Below the pieces are notes generated by a model. The model was not told where the DNA came from. It did not search any database and worked only from the letters and a program-made list of their open reading frames with translations. Positions 11,201-22,194 of a DNA stretch of 64,000 nt are shown one piece after another; position 1 is the first letter of the stretch; each line of letters opens with the position of its first letter. Source of the stretch: Podospora bellae-mahoneyi. Lineage: Eukaryota; Ascomycota; Sordariomycetes; Sordariales; Podosporaceae. The stretch spans positions 310,001 through 374,000 of the forward strand of contig NC_085884.1 in NCBI RefSeq assembly GCF_035222275.1, written 5' to 3'. Both the position numbers and the translations under genes were made by a program.

Positions 11201-14200
11201 CATCACGAAGTCCAACCGCTCCCCCAAATTCCCCCGAACTGACTTTCTGGGCGTCCCGGTTGACATGCAAAACAGCATGGAGCCCAAATGGCGCAATCAC
11301 CTCCGAATCACGGAGAACCCCTGGATAGAAGACCACAAGATCACCGGAACAGTCCTCTACCCCGGCGCAGGGATGCTTGTCATGGCGTTGGAAGGTGCCC
11401 TCCAAGTCTCCGACCCAACAAAAAATGTCCACGGCTTCCGCTACAGCAACATCCGCTTTGAGCGCGGCCTCGTCGTCACAGCAGCAGATGAACCCGCAGT
11501 CGAAACATCTCTCAGCCTTCATCCTGACCCTAACATCCCCGGCAAGTTCGGCTTCACAATCTACTCCACCACCGGGGACTCTTGGACTTGTCACTGCCAT
11601 GGTACAATCTCCCTCGAGTACGACGCCAGCGGCTCAAGCGAGGTAGAAGACGCAGGTACAGCCGTTGACCCCTGGGCCCTGCACACGGCCAGATACAAGC
11701 AGCTCTTCTCCGACTCTGGCGCCGAAGAAATCGACGTTGACGAGTTCTACGACCAGCTCGAGACAATCGGCATGGAATACGGGCCCCTATTCCGCAACGT
11801 CACTTCGCTGTTTGCAGTCCCAGCCCAACACGCCGCCCACGGCGAGGTCATCATCCCAGATACTGCCTCCGTCATGCCCATGAGCTTTGAGTACCCCCAC
11901 GTCATGCACCCCGCCACAATGGACGCAATCTTCCATTTGTTGCTGGCAGGCTTCAACGACGGCCGTCCCATCGACGAGGCTGCAGTGCCGTACAGCATAG
12001 ACGACATGTTCGTTGCCAGCGAGCAACCCCACGGCGCCGGGTCAAAGTTCCTAGGGTACGGCCAGCTGACAAGAAAGAGCGGAGGTGGCCGCGAACTGGT
12101 GGGGGATCTGGTGATTTCGGACGAGAGGTGGTCTGGGCCAAAGATGGTCATCAACGGATTTGCTCTTCGCCAGGTCACATCTGCTGATGATGCTGGAACT
12201 TCCGGCTCCCAGGAGGACACTTTGAAGAAGAAGTGCGCTCGTGTCACTTGGACTCAGGATACCGACTTCATCAAGACAAGCGAACAGCTTGTGGGTGTGT
12301 CGACTGATGCGTCGTTACCAGCTCAGCTGTCCGCTTGGTTTGATCTCTTGCAGCGCAAGAAGGCTATTGGGGAGGTCTTGGTTGTTGCGAGGGGACAATG
12401 TCCTGGCACCTCGGAGATTGTGGGCGATGTGTGGCGTCGTGTCCGCAGCCGTGAGGGCTTCCAGAGTGTCAAAGCTGTGTCAACCTCTGCCTCTGGTGTG
12501 GAACAACTCCGTGCATTAGTTCCGAATGCTGAGCCTGTCGATCTGTGGGACATCTCTGGCGACGCCGAACCGCCCGCGTCAAGCAAGGGTTACGACTTGG
12601 TCTTGGTGATTGGAACCGACAGCTACCCCGACTTCTCCACGGAGCTGCAGAAGCTGGCTCTCCTTCCGCAATCTCATATCGTTCTCATTGGCGAGAAAAA
12701 TGTTGAGGCCTTTAGCTCAGAGGGGCACCAGTTGTCTCTCCTCCTCCAAGGGAACGGCGATGCAGCGGTGGTGTTTGCATTTGCGGCTGAAGAAGCCACA
12801 GTTCCGCTGGAAGTCTGCCTTCTTCTTCCATCTCCCACTTCCAAGCAAACTTCAGCGTTGGCCTCCAATCTCACAACAGTGCTCTCTGCTAGTGGCATCA
12901 ACGACATCAACACCATCACCTTGTCTGACCTCACCACCCTCGACCTCACCGGCAAACACGTGATCTCCCTCCTCGAGTCCGATAAACCCTTCATCTACTC
13001 ATGGAACGAAAACGAGTTCACAAGCTTCAAGTCACTCATCTCCTCCGTGGACCATCTGTTCTGGCTGACCCATGGCGGTGTCCTACAATCATGGGCAGGA
13101 GGCGTAGAGTTCGCCGCAGCTCAAGGCTTGCTTCGTGTCTTGCGCAATGAGTATACCCTCGCATCCTTGCCCCATCTCGATCTCTCCACTGGCTTTGACA
13201 GCACGACGCTCTCAAGTGCCGAGCTTATCGCCTTCGTGTGGCGGGCTTCGCTTTTGGAGGGGGCCGAGATGGAATATGCCGAGTTCGAAGGCAAAGTTCA
13301 CATCCCTCGTGCTGTGGCCGATGTCGGATTTGACGGGGATTTGCAGCTTGCTGATGGGACAAAGCAGCCTGTCCTTGGACCTCTCAAAGGCGGTAAGCCG
13401 CTGAAGCCGATTGTCGTAGGGGCTGAGAAGAAGATTGTCTGGGTTGAGGACGAGGAGGCATCACTACCGCTTGGTATCACTGAGGTGGAGGTACAAGTCG
13501 AGTTCGTTGGGCTGAGCAGTGGCAACACCTTCTCGCTGACTGGCACTGTTGACGATGACTCCATTACTGTACTCGATAGGTGCGTGGATGCAGTTGGTGT
13601 GGTATCTCGTCTCGGAGGCGGAGTAAAGTCGCTCGTTGTTGGCCAGCGTGTTGCTGTCTTGAAGGGACATGGGTGCAGAACTCACGTTCGTCAGGATGTC
13701 AGTTTGGTGGCCCCCGTTCCGGATAGCATTCCTTCAGAGAAGACCGCGGCATTGCCAAGCGCATTCATTACTGCTTTGTATGCCTTGTCTCATGTCGCAA
13801 GATTGGACAAAGGTCAGACGGTGCTCATCCACTCTGCTGCCAGCGCTCCAGGACAAGCAGCCATTCAGATTGCTCAACACCTTGGAGCTGTCGTCTTTGC
13901 TTTGGTCAGCTCCAACGGGGAGAAAGCCATCCTTGTGGAACAGCACGGCTTACCTGCGACGCGCATATTTGATGCTGGGTTGTTGAACTTTATTCCCGCT
14001 ATTGGCAACCAGACAGGGGGTCGTGGTGTTGATGTTGTGCTCGCGAACGAAGCAGATGCTGCTGTTTCGGCATCCCTGGCCACGCTTGGTGATTTTGGGG
14101 TCTTCATCGATCTCAGAAGCAGTGAGTCTACCGGCAGCATCAGCCCTCCATCCGGCAAGAAGAATGTATCCATCGTTCGTGTCATCATGGACGGCGTGGC

Positions 14201-15627
14201 TCAGGCAAAGCCTCACATCGTCAAGAGCCTGTTCCAACAAACCTTTGACATCCTCTCAACCAACACCATCAGGCCCATCACACCTACCACCGTCTTCTCC
14301 GCCAGCGATGCTTCTCAAGCACTGCAAACCGCCACAACACAAGCTCACGGGAAAGTTGTACTGTCCCTCCAAGGGAGCCCCTCAGTCCTCATCCCTCCCG
14401 CCCCAGCCCCTGAACTCCAACTCGACCCCTCCGCAACCTACATCATCGCCGGCGGTCTCGGAGCTTTAGGTCTCAACATCGCCGACATGATGATCGCGCA
14501 AGGAGCCAAGCACCTCATCTTCCTCTCCCGCTCGGGCGGTACGAAGAACCAATCCGACCTTGCCCGCCTTCGTTCCCACGGCATCACAGCCGAGGCCTTC
14601 CCTTGCGACGTCACCAACTCCACCTCTGTCTCCAAGGTCTTCTCCCACCTCCGAAGCGCCAAGCACAAAATCGCTGGTGTGATCCAGTGCGCCATGGTTC
14701 TGGAAGATGGCATCTTCGATAACATGACCCATACCAAGTGGTCCCGCGCATTTGCTCCCAAGTCGGCCGGCTCCCGGAACCTCCTTGCTCAACTCTGGCC
14801 AGATGAGCAGCCCTTCTTTATCTTGCTGTCGTCAATTACCGGTGTGATAGGCAACACCGCCCAAGCAAACTACGCCTCAGGCAACACGTTCGAGGATGCC
14901 CTAGCCCTCTGGGCCCGAACCCACCTTCGGATTGCCGCGACAAGTATTGATGTCGGGTTGGTAGCTGACTCCTCTCACTTCACCGAGGCAGGTGAGTTCG
15001 GTGATTTGGAAGGCTACCTCCACCGCTACCAACACGGCTGGAACGGACTCCAGACCACACTCGACGAACTCCGCGTCGTGCTCAAGTCCATCATGAGAGG
15101 GAGCACCGCCGACGGTGGCAACATCCCCGCACAGCTCGTCCTCGGACTAGGTGACGCCCTCATCCGGGATGAGAACGGTACTGGCTTCGCAAAAGACAAG
15201 AAGTTTGAGCTGCGGGTCGTGAAGTCGGACAAGAGCGGGGGTCAGGCAGGGGGGAAGACGGAGAAGATCGGGGAGGTGTTGAGTCGAGCGTCGAGTGTCG
15301 GTGAGGCGGCTGCTGCGGTGGAGGAGTACATCAAGTTGCAGATTGCTGTTGCGATTGGGGTTGAGGTGGGCGAGGTTGATGCGCAGAAGCCCTTGCCGGA
15401 ATTTGGAGGTACGTGCCCCCACGTCGACGTGTGAAATGTTTAATCGGGATACTGACATGGGCACAGTGGACTCGCTCAAAGCGGTTGAGATCAGGAACTT
15501 GTGTTTGAGGGAGATGCAGAGTGATATTTCTGTGTTTGAGTTGTTGAGTTCGACGCCCGTGGCCGAGCTTGCAGTCAAGATTGTGACGAAGAGTGGGCTG
15601 GTCAAGTTGGATGCTGAGGCTATCTGA
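8211..15627 (+). CDS. Highly reducing type I iterative polyketide synthase (KS-AT-DH-MT remnant-ER-KR-ACP)
   Basis: Five exons (8211-8396, 8457-8601, 8654-8922, 8988-15408, 15467-15627) with introns of 52-65 nt encode 2393 residues. KS: active-site DTACSSS (Cys179), [10 protein letters not shown] (His314) and VGHTEG (His356). AT: FTGQGAQ and GHSSG (Ser646). [15 protein letters not shown] (His983) and a HPATMDAIF Asp motif. A methyltransferase-sized segment follows without a recognisable SAM glycine motif. ER: its cofactor region reads [16 protein letters not shown] (about 1815) instead of the usual GGVG form. KR: GGLGALG near 2015 and NYASGNTF (Tyr2162). [11 protein letters not shown] (Ser2343). 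No thioesterase or reductase follows. ATG 8211 is the first in-frame ATG, directly before the KS. It is probably controlled with the divergent hydrolase gene. The product is unknown. Confidence 0.92.
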
Positions 15628-16279
15628 TAGATTGTGGAGAGGTAGAGGAGATCACTTACAAAATTAGTTACCAGGGAAGTACCAGGGGGGAAATAGGCGT
15701 TGGTGATAAACGATAATAGTTCATAGATAGCGGATACACATCTTGAATTGTCCCAAACGCCACCCAACCTTTCGAACCACCAGGCTCAGACATCCGATGA
15801 TTTGAGAATCAACACGGAAGTGCCGAACTCACCTGCGTCATCACCTGCCTCTTTGGCCCAGAACAGCTTTACCCCTCCCAGCTCTTGAAGTCAGAATCAA
15901 GTGAGCCTGGCTTTCTGAGATATGGATCCTCGGATACAATGAAGTTGTTGCCGGAAGCCATGTTGCTGACAGGCCAGCATGATACGAGCTTCTTGCAATG
16001 GTACAAAAGAACTGATGATGTGGAGCAGTGTAATCTGTATTGCAGGAACCATGGTTGACTATTGAGTCAATATCGGTTCAGCATCCCATCGGGACCGAGT
16101 CCAAAGCAACTCCTGATTCTTATCAACTTTATTGCGCATTGTCCTTCTTACGGCGAGCACATATCAAGTAGAAATAGCCATGTCTCCCCTCCAAGCAATC
16201 CCAATATTTCCTCATCCTCCTGTCCTCTCCAACATTTGAGTCCTCACTACCCTAACATTATCACCACAAAAGACCCAAC
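15628..16279. other. Intergenic region, 652 bp
   Basis: It holds the PKS terminator and the former promoter of the small secreted-protein gene. The sequence directly before 16280 is C/A rich like an expressed leader. Nothing else is recognised. Confidence 0.4.
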
Positions 16280-16923
16280 ATGATCCCCTCCTTCATCTAC
16301 GCCCTCCTCGCACTCCCTTTTCCTTCTCAGTCAGATCTCCCCTAAAGCCAGTCACAGTAGACCTCCACAGCGCAACCAGCACCAGCAAACGCCAGGCAGT
16401 AGAAGGCTTCCACTTTGTCAGCTGCGGAATCAACTACTCAGCCCTGGTCGTGAGTCCTCTCCCATCCCATCCATGTATATCGCAAGCACTAACCACCCAA
16501 ACACGCACCAGTATTGCGCCAACGACGGGGACTGCAACCATAATCCCAGACCCGGCGCTGGCGGTGACTGCAACCCCACCCCCAACGGGGGCTTGACAAC
16601 CTGGGAGATAACAGGAAACTAACTGGCTCTTCCCTGGGAAATATGGAGTTAAATGGAACTTTGGGAGCGATTGGCGGACCAAGCCTTTCCAATATCGTGT
16701 TGGGTTAGTAATTAATTGCCCCTTTCCGTATTATCTTACACCGATACATTCTATTTTGCTAATGCGAATCGCTTCCTGCTAAACACGCCTATCTAGCAAT
16801 CTGCAGCGACATTCAAATGGCCTCGCATTCATAATCTACAAGGACGATCAACACACCATGTATGTTGATGGGGTTGGAAACCCGTGTCGTTCCATTTACT
16901 TTGCCCTACTCTCAACGGAATGA
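16280..16923 (+). pseudogene. Broken gene for a small secreted cysteine-containing protein
   Basis: An ATG followed by a hydrophobic signal-like run starts the gene. Downstream, in more than one frame, are coding-like pieces: EGFHFVSCGINYSALV, YCANDGDCNHNP, a GVKWNFGSDWRTKPF segment, and a last piece with NGLAFIIYKDDQHTMY and a closing NPCRSIYFA. Together they have the order of a family of fungal secreted proteins of about 150 residues with conserved Cys. Introns with YAG acceptors appear to separate some pieces, but the reading is not continuous. About two breaks are likely, so I treat it as a decayed copy. Function is unknown. An alternative is an unusual splice pattern. Confidence 0.45.
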
Positions 16924-17315
16924 GGTGCCGAACCCTTGAAGTATCTCGGCGGTAGGATGACGACAACACACACTTTGGGTACGGGCGGGATTCAAGACCC
17001 AGGAAGAATGAGTGGAATGTCCGGCCGAGAGGTACATCCTCCAGAGGCGTGCCTACCCAGGTATTCAATCAAGCCCCTTAACCACATCTTTCAGCAGCGG
17101 GGTTGGAAACATCGCCACGAAGCACGGATCAACACGACTTGTATTGTCACTACCACTGGTGCTGGCATCTATCTAAGGTAGTCTGTTGTTCCTTTTCTCC
17201 CGAGAACTGTATACGTGTGCCCCTGACCAGTCCCCCCATCTTCCATCGTCCATCGCCCAGCTCCGTCTTGTTCGAGGTCGCCATGCTAGGCACCTCAGGT
17301 AAGGTACCGAGGTAC
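16924..17315. other. Convergent intergenic region, 392 bp
   Basis: It lies between the decayed secreted-protein gene and the stop codon of the unknown minus-strand gene. No coding or repeat signal is seen. Confidence 0.35.
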
Positions 17316-18020
17316 TCAAGGGAAGTTGAAGGTGACATCCTGAGGGGTACGCCACTTGCCCTTGGCCGCGTCATACGAAAAGTAAACTGGGCGCGAAGCC
17401 GGCATATCGTAAGACTGGATTGAGGTCGCCTGGCTGGAAATCATGGTGGCGGTCTGGTCGCCCTGCTGATACCAGATTTTGACGGTCTCAATCGGCTCAT
17501 ATTCTCCGTGGGAACCTTTCAAGAGCTTGTTGTTGCCAAACCAGATCTGCACGGTGATGAGTTAGCAAGGATAGAACAAGGATGTAGACGAACAACTCAC
17601 CGGTGTCCACATCTTGGTGTTGGGGTCTTGCACGCCGACAACGACATGGACCGGAACTTCGTAGTCGTTGGAGGCAATGTTCAGGGCCTTCTCATTGGCA
17701 TTGGGGTTATCCTGTGTGGCAGCCCAAACACCGTCCTGGGTCAGGGTGTAGGAATCGCCCAGGTTGCACTGCTTCCATTTGCCACTGTAGATGACGGTCG
17801 CTCCTTGGGCCGGCATCTCGGTGGCCCAGTTGATGCCGTAAACCGTGGTCCACTGAACATTCATGTGGGGAGCGAGGAGCTTGGAGGCGTAGACCACATT
17901 GAACGAGGCTTTGCCGCCAGTTGCAACAGCTTTGGCGACCTGGAGCAGATACGCATTGCCGTGCAATGCCTTGATGTCGGAGTCAGCCTCCTCGACCTGG
18001 ACAGTATAGCGAGTCGTCAT
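17316..18020 (-). CDS. Uncharacterised 216-residue protein
   Basis: Two exons on the minus strand (18020-17601, 17546-17316) with a 54 nt phase-0 intron (gtgagt...gcag). The ATG at 18020 opens MTTRYTVQVEEADSDIKALHG. The protein has no signal peptide or membrane segment. It is rich in aromatic and beta-branched residues with several Trp (VQWTTVYGINWATEMP, YSGKWKQCNLGDSY, DGVWAATQDN, MWTP-IWFGNN, VKIWYQQGD) and ends with GKWRTPQDVTFNFP. This pattern suggests a small cytosolic all-beta protein, possibly lectin-like, but I do not recognise the family. The consistent splice site, length and codon pattern make a real gene likely. Confidence 0.7.
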
Positions 18021-18483
18021 GATGGGCAGGTGTGTCTTGCTGATGGGATGGATTCAATAAAGTGAGTATGGGGAAAGGAAGATGTGTGTTCTGGAGATCT
18101 GAAGGACGTCTGAAGTTTTGCTGGGTAACAGAGCTCTTTATAGACAACTGGGTGACAGTGGGCCTTCGAGGAGCTCCGTGTTTTCAACCTTCCTCCTTGC
18201 CGCCGTGTACACAGGAACCCCCCGGGTACCCATCGACGGTGATCCATCGCATGCCAGTCGGAACCTTCGGCGTCAAATGATTCATCTGAGACTGGGTCTG
18301 TGGCGGGTGATGGGGTAACTGCGAACCCTGTGTTTGAGATTTCATCATTAAACGAACCGGATTGCCTCCACATCGTCCTTCAGCCGACCATCTTACCTGT
18401 GGAGAGACATCAGCTCCCACGATGCCAACAATCTATTCCAGTTACGGATTTGACGGCAGCAACTTTCCATGTTCTGCAGCCGC

Positions 18484-19515
18484 CATCATGCACCACTGAA
18501 CCTTCAGCTTCTGTCCTCCAAGCCAGACTCAGCTATCAAGCGACACTGGAACGTACTGCCTGCAGCCCAAGTCATGCATCACTCAACTCTCAGCTTCTGT
18601 TGTGCAAGCCAGGCTCCCCAAACGAGGAAGAAGAAGAGAGACACTTGCCGTTCTGTGCACTCTGTTAATCCGTACCTTGTGGGGCTGCTTTTTCCTTGGT
18701 ATACAAAGCTCTAACCCTGCAGACAGGTAACATTTTGCAATGTACCTTTTACAGATTTCATTGCAATACAGTCTTTGTTTCGCTTACCACGCACCTCACC
18801 AGTACGTTACGGTCATGGCTTTAACTTTGACGACAGCGAGGTGGGCCGTGGGTAGGTAGTTGACGGTAACTATGACGGCGATGGTGATGGTGATGGTGAC
18901 GGTGACGGTGACGGCGACGGGGAACGGCGATGTAGCAATGGACAGTAATGGTGGTGTTTCCTACAGGTATATAAAATTACGGGTGCGCTGTCGAAAGGTA
19001 CATTTCCCGTGCCTACAAGGAACGGAAGTTCGGCGAGTTTGTCTTGAATAGAAACAACTATCACCCGACCCCCGAGAGCATACTGATATGCAGTTGCCAT
19101 CCTGCCTCGCCACCCGGCCTCAAGACGGAGACCACACAACTTAGACCTGACGTCTTTTAAACACGTTACAATGCACAAACCAGAACCGTACAAACTGTAA
19201 ATATTACTATTCCCAAAACTCCTTATTATCGCCGATAATCTTGACTTTTGTGTAGGCAGTATTTGGGCGTGTAAGCAACGGTGGTACCAGTTATTTCCGC
19301 TCTCGATGAATTCGTGGGCAGGGTGCTCGCATACGGTAAGGTAACCTTCAGCTTCAGTCCTCCAAGCCAGGCCTCCCAAAAGAGAGATAAAACAGCTATC
19401 ACTTGACGCTCGAGAAGATCGACACTGATGCTCTGCGGTCGCATCATGCATCAATAGACAGTCAGCTTCTATCTTTCAAGCCAGGCCTCCCAAAAGAGAG
19501 ATTCAACAGCCATCA
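18484..19515. repeat. Four degenerate copies of a 60-100 bp repeat
   Basis: Copies lie at about 18484-18550, 18571-18625, 19344-19421 and 19441-19515. The shared part runs from a CATCATGCAYCA-like start through CAGCTTCTGTCCTCCAAGCC to AGGCTCCCAAA. The last two copies are the most alike and also share CCAAAAGAGAGAT and GACGYTCGAGAA further right, so they look like a recent tandem duplication. No coding potential is seen. Confidence 0.6.
18871..18932 (+). repeat. GGTGAY trinucleotide/hexanucleotide microsatellite
   Basis: About 60 bp of imperfect GAY-GGT/GGC triplets. The Met-Val-Thr peptide it would encode is a repeat artefact, not a gene. Confidence 0.8.
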
Positions 19516-20002
19516 CCCGACGTTCGAGAACATAACGCATAGACACTGTCGTTTGGCAGAACGTGGTTGGTCCGATGCCTGGCCGGTGGCACCGTTTCAC
19601 ATCTGAGGAGCATTATGTCCGAGGATATTGGGTCTAGATCTTTTGATGCATTTACAAGGGGCTTGGGCCAATGATTTTCCAGACCAGCCAAAGCGCCATT
19701 CTCCCACCCGGCGGCAACAAACTGCATGCGTGCTTGTCGATAGAAGATGGGGGACGAGAATGTGTTTTCACATTGCTACCTAGGTAGGAAAGCAAGCCTC
19801 TACCATTATTGGATCAACATCCTGTTTGTTTGCAATACCTACGTGGGACTTCACTGCCGTCCGCTGTGGTTCATTCACCCACCTACCTCTCTACCCTATC
19901 CACTCAGTCAGAGGTATGTGTCACGATACGTGTTTTTGAGGTCCACGGCTTCAATATCTTAACTAGAGTGCATCTGACCTTCGTTGTCCCAGATCGTTGA
20001 CA

Positions 20003-20473
20003 ATGGCTTGGCCAGACGCCAACGTCGCTAATGCGATGGTCGAAGAGGCGATCAGCAACGGTGGCTGGAACGCCGTGCTGAGCAGCGTCTTCCCCTGCCC
20101 TACATGGCTCGTGGTGCCGGAGCAGCAAATGGCGCCGCGGCGCTTCGATCTTGCTCTGGTAAGGGTCGCCGACATCAAACTCATTCTCGCATTCGAAGGC
20201 AAGGGCAACAACTTCAACTGGGACAATCTTGCCAGCGAGGTCCAACAATGCTGTATCGCGACTCGGCCCCAGGGTTATCAAGGACGCAATTATGGGATGG
20301 GCGGTCGAGGACCTGAATGCCTCTTCCTTGAGTACAATGGCACTCAAGCGTCCTACCTGTACGTCGACAATACGGCCACGGTTAGGACATCTCAGTATCG
20401 CCGCACATACCACATCACGACAAATCGACATGAGATTACTCAGATCCTCCAGTTCATCGCGGATAAATTTTAG
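20003..20473 (+). CDS. Small protein with a PD-(D/E)XK nuclease-like motif
   Basis: A single exon encodes 156 residues from the ATG at 20003. The core reads RRFDLALV, a 12-residue strand region, then ILAFEGKG. This gives D49, E65 and K67, the spacing and strand context of a PD-(D/E)XK nuclease site, followed by a helix EVQQCC with Gln81 where many members have a conserved Q. The C-terminal part (YGMGGRGPECLFLEYNG, ASYLYVDNTATV) is predicted beta. There is no signal peptide or membrane segment. The frame is undamaged although the RIP island starts just downstream. The motif is seen; nuclease activity is inference. It could be a solitary effector domain or a nucleic-acid-binding relic. Confidence 0.65.
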   Translation: MAWPDANVANAMVEEAISNGGWNAVLSSVFPCPTWLVVPEQQMAPRRFDLALVRVADIKLILAFEGKGNNFNWDNLASEVQQCCIATRPQGYQGRNYGMGGRGPECLFLEYNGTQASYLYVDNTATVRTSQYRRTYHITTNRHEITQILQFIADKF

Positions 20474-20582
20474 TCATGTATCAAAGCCATCATCGAGTCT
20501 TCTTCTCTAGCAAATCTACAATTGAGGTTATTATCTCGACTTTCACATCCCATCTTGTTAAGAAGTGGAAGGTTGGATGATG

Positions 20583-21003
20583 GGTAGCCTTCCTTCAATC
20601 AGAGAACGCTTCGCTCCGCAAGGCCAATGAGGCACTAAGTAAGCGCCAGAGAGCTAAAAAAAAAACACGTGTACGGCTCGGAGGATTACTTACTGTGTAA
20701 GATGTATAGGATCTACTAGACTAGCAGGCTGTGGGTGGAGAGGTAGCGTAAGGAAAGGAGCAGGATAGCGGTAGTGCAGAGGGGGCTCGTACGAAGATTC
20801 GGTGCTGTGGTGTGTGCGGCAAGCCTGGCCATAATGCACGTACGTGCCAGGAGGCTGCAGAATCATCTGATTCATCGATTTCCAATAAAATTATCGTGGT
20901 TTCCTAGTATTGTGGTGTGGTTGTGTAATTGAGGGTAGTTATTGTAGGGTAACGGAGAGTGCACGACTCGCTTATATGCGCGACTCGCTTATAATGTACA
21001 TTA
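20583..21003 (+). mobile_element. Fragment of a pogo/Fot-type DNA transposon, 3' end with terminal repeat
   Basis: The plus strand encodes the C-terminal region of a pogo-like transposase: LQSENASLRKANEALSKRQ, then a CCHC zinc knuckle CGVCGKPGHNARTC. Gln codons have become TAG or TAA at several places, the signature of RIP. At 20966-21003 are two tandem CGACTCGCTTATA units and a TAATGTACATTA end, related to the terminal repeat of the complete element to the right. The DNA-binding and DDE parts are missing, so it is 5'-truncated. It starts about 110 bp after the nuclease-like gene stop. Confidence 0.75.
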
Positions 21004-22144
21004 TTACTTTCCTAACTACTCACTCGAAGAAGTGGTAATGCACGTTTATTTGGCTGATCGACCTGTTCGGCCACTTAGCTAGCTCGTTCGGTAGGGCTGA
21101 GTTGTTCGGTGGCTGGGCAACTCTGGGGCTATCGAAACCCGGAAGTTTGGGGGTAGGTCGAGAAATGTTAAGGTTATTACATTACTTTATTACTATCGCA
21201 GGCATTGAAGAGACGCTACGTGGTTGCCTCTTTAGAATTTCTAGACTTTGTTCGCGGCTAATACGCTGCAGTTCCGAGAGACCGCATGTTTAAGGGAGCA
21301 CACGCCGGTAGGCCAGTTGATTAGGCCCTCTCGGGTAGGTGGAAGCAATTACCGTGAAGAATGTAGGGTCCCTAAACTGCGAGGTACGGTATAAGGTGAC
21401 ACCGAAGGAAGGCAAGTATAGGGAACTATGCCCTGTCAATAGAATCATAAACACTAAACTACAGGGATCAATGCCCAGGAAGAGAATGTGGTGAACCAGT
21501 ACATTGAACTCTGACTGTTTGGCTTAAACTTGAACTTAAGGAAGGAATGAAAAGTCAATTCCAAATACACCGCGAGGGAAGCCCTTTATGGGCATTAAAG
21601 ACCTCGTTTTCCTCCTTATCGCTCCCCACAACTTCCATCGGTTCAGTGGCTCACAGTAGCTTGTATCGCTGATAAGCCCTGTTGAGTCCCTCGTATTCGA
21701 TTGATTCCAGTTGGTGAGAACGCTGTGGCTGCCGGGTCCTGGGCCGTTGAGAACGCTGTGGCTGCCGTGGCTTCAATCTATTGAGAGTTTTGACAGAGCT
21801 GTGGCTCACTGTGGCAGCTGTGGCAGAAAACTCTGGCTCGCTGTGAGAGCTGCGGTTTCCAACCGCAAGTGCTGCTGGTGGTGCAAGTGCTGGAAACCAC
21901 ATAGAAGAATACTATAAAATCCATAAATACGTACTGTATTTTATTAATGCCGGATCTTGGGATCTACATAGTACATAAGCAGAGCGCCTGAGGCTCGAAA
22001 GCTTCAAAGCTCTGCCGACGCTGGTGTTTATAGTAGAACCCAGTCTACAGTAATAAGCCCTTTTCTAGAGCCCAGATATCGAGAAAAATAAAATATATAA
22101 GGGTAGTAACGACCTCCCTAGCGGATAGTAACGTATATAAGGGT
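21004..22144. other. Spacer between transposon copies
   Basis: The left and right ends are AT-rich. The centre (about 21400-21960) keeps normal composition and carries a 33 bp unit repeated twice (GAGAACGCTGTGGCTGCCG at 21716-21734 and 21749-21767) with further GCTGTGGC variants. No gene is seen. It may be remnant of another inserted element, but I cannot name it. Confidence 0.4.
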
Positions 22145-22194
22145 TAACGTATATTATAAGCGAGCGACCAATATAAGCGAGCGACCACTTTTTC
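22145..22194 (+). repeat. Left terminal inverted repeat with TA
   Basis: It reads TA, then ACGTATATTATAAGCGAGC and a second AAGCGAGCGACC unit. It is the reverse complement of 23960-24010 apart from one or two bases. Confidence 0.88.

Larger units (their letters stand above)
18021..20002. other. Gene-poor region with degenerate short repeats, 2 kb
   Basis: The left end is the promoter of the minus-strand unknown gene. The rest has no convincing gene. It carries four degenerate copies of a repeat centred on CAGCTTCTGTCCTCCAAGCC, a GGTGAY microsatellite, and the promoter of the nuclease-like gene at the right end. Confidence 0.45.

Noticed and set aside
18860-19051. Frame starting MTVTMTAMVMVMVTV
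   Set aside because: It is the translation of a GGTGAY microsatellite.
21280-21380. Faint resemblance to 5S rRNA (TTAAG...CACACGCCGG, CTCGGGTAGGTG)
   Set aside because: The spacing and the remaining helices do not fit a 5S fold, and the match is too short.
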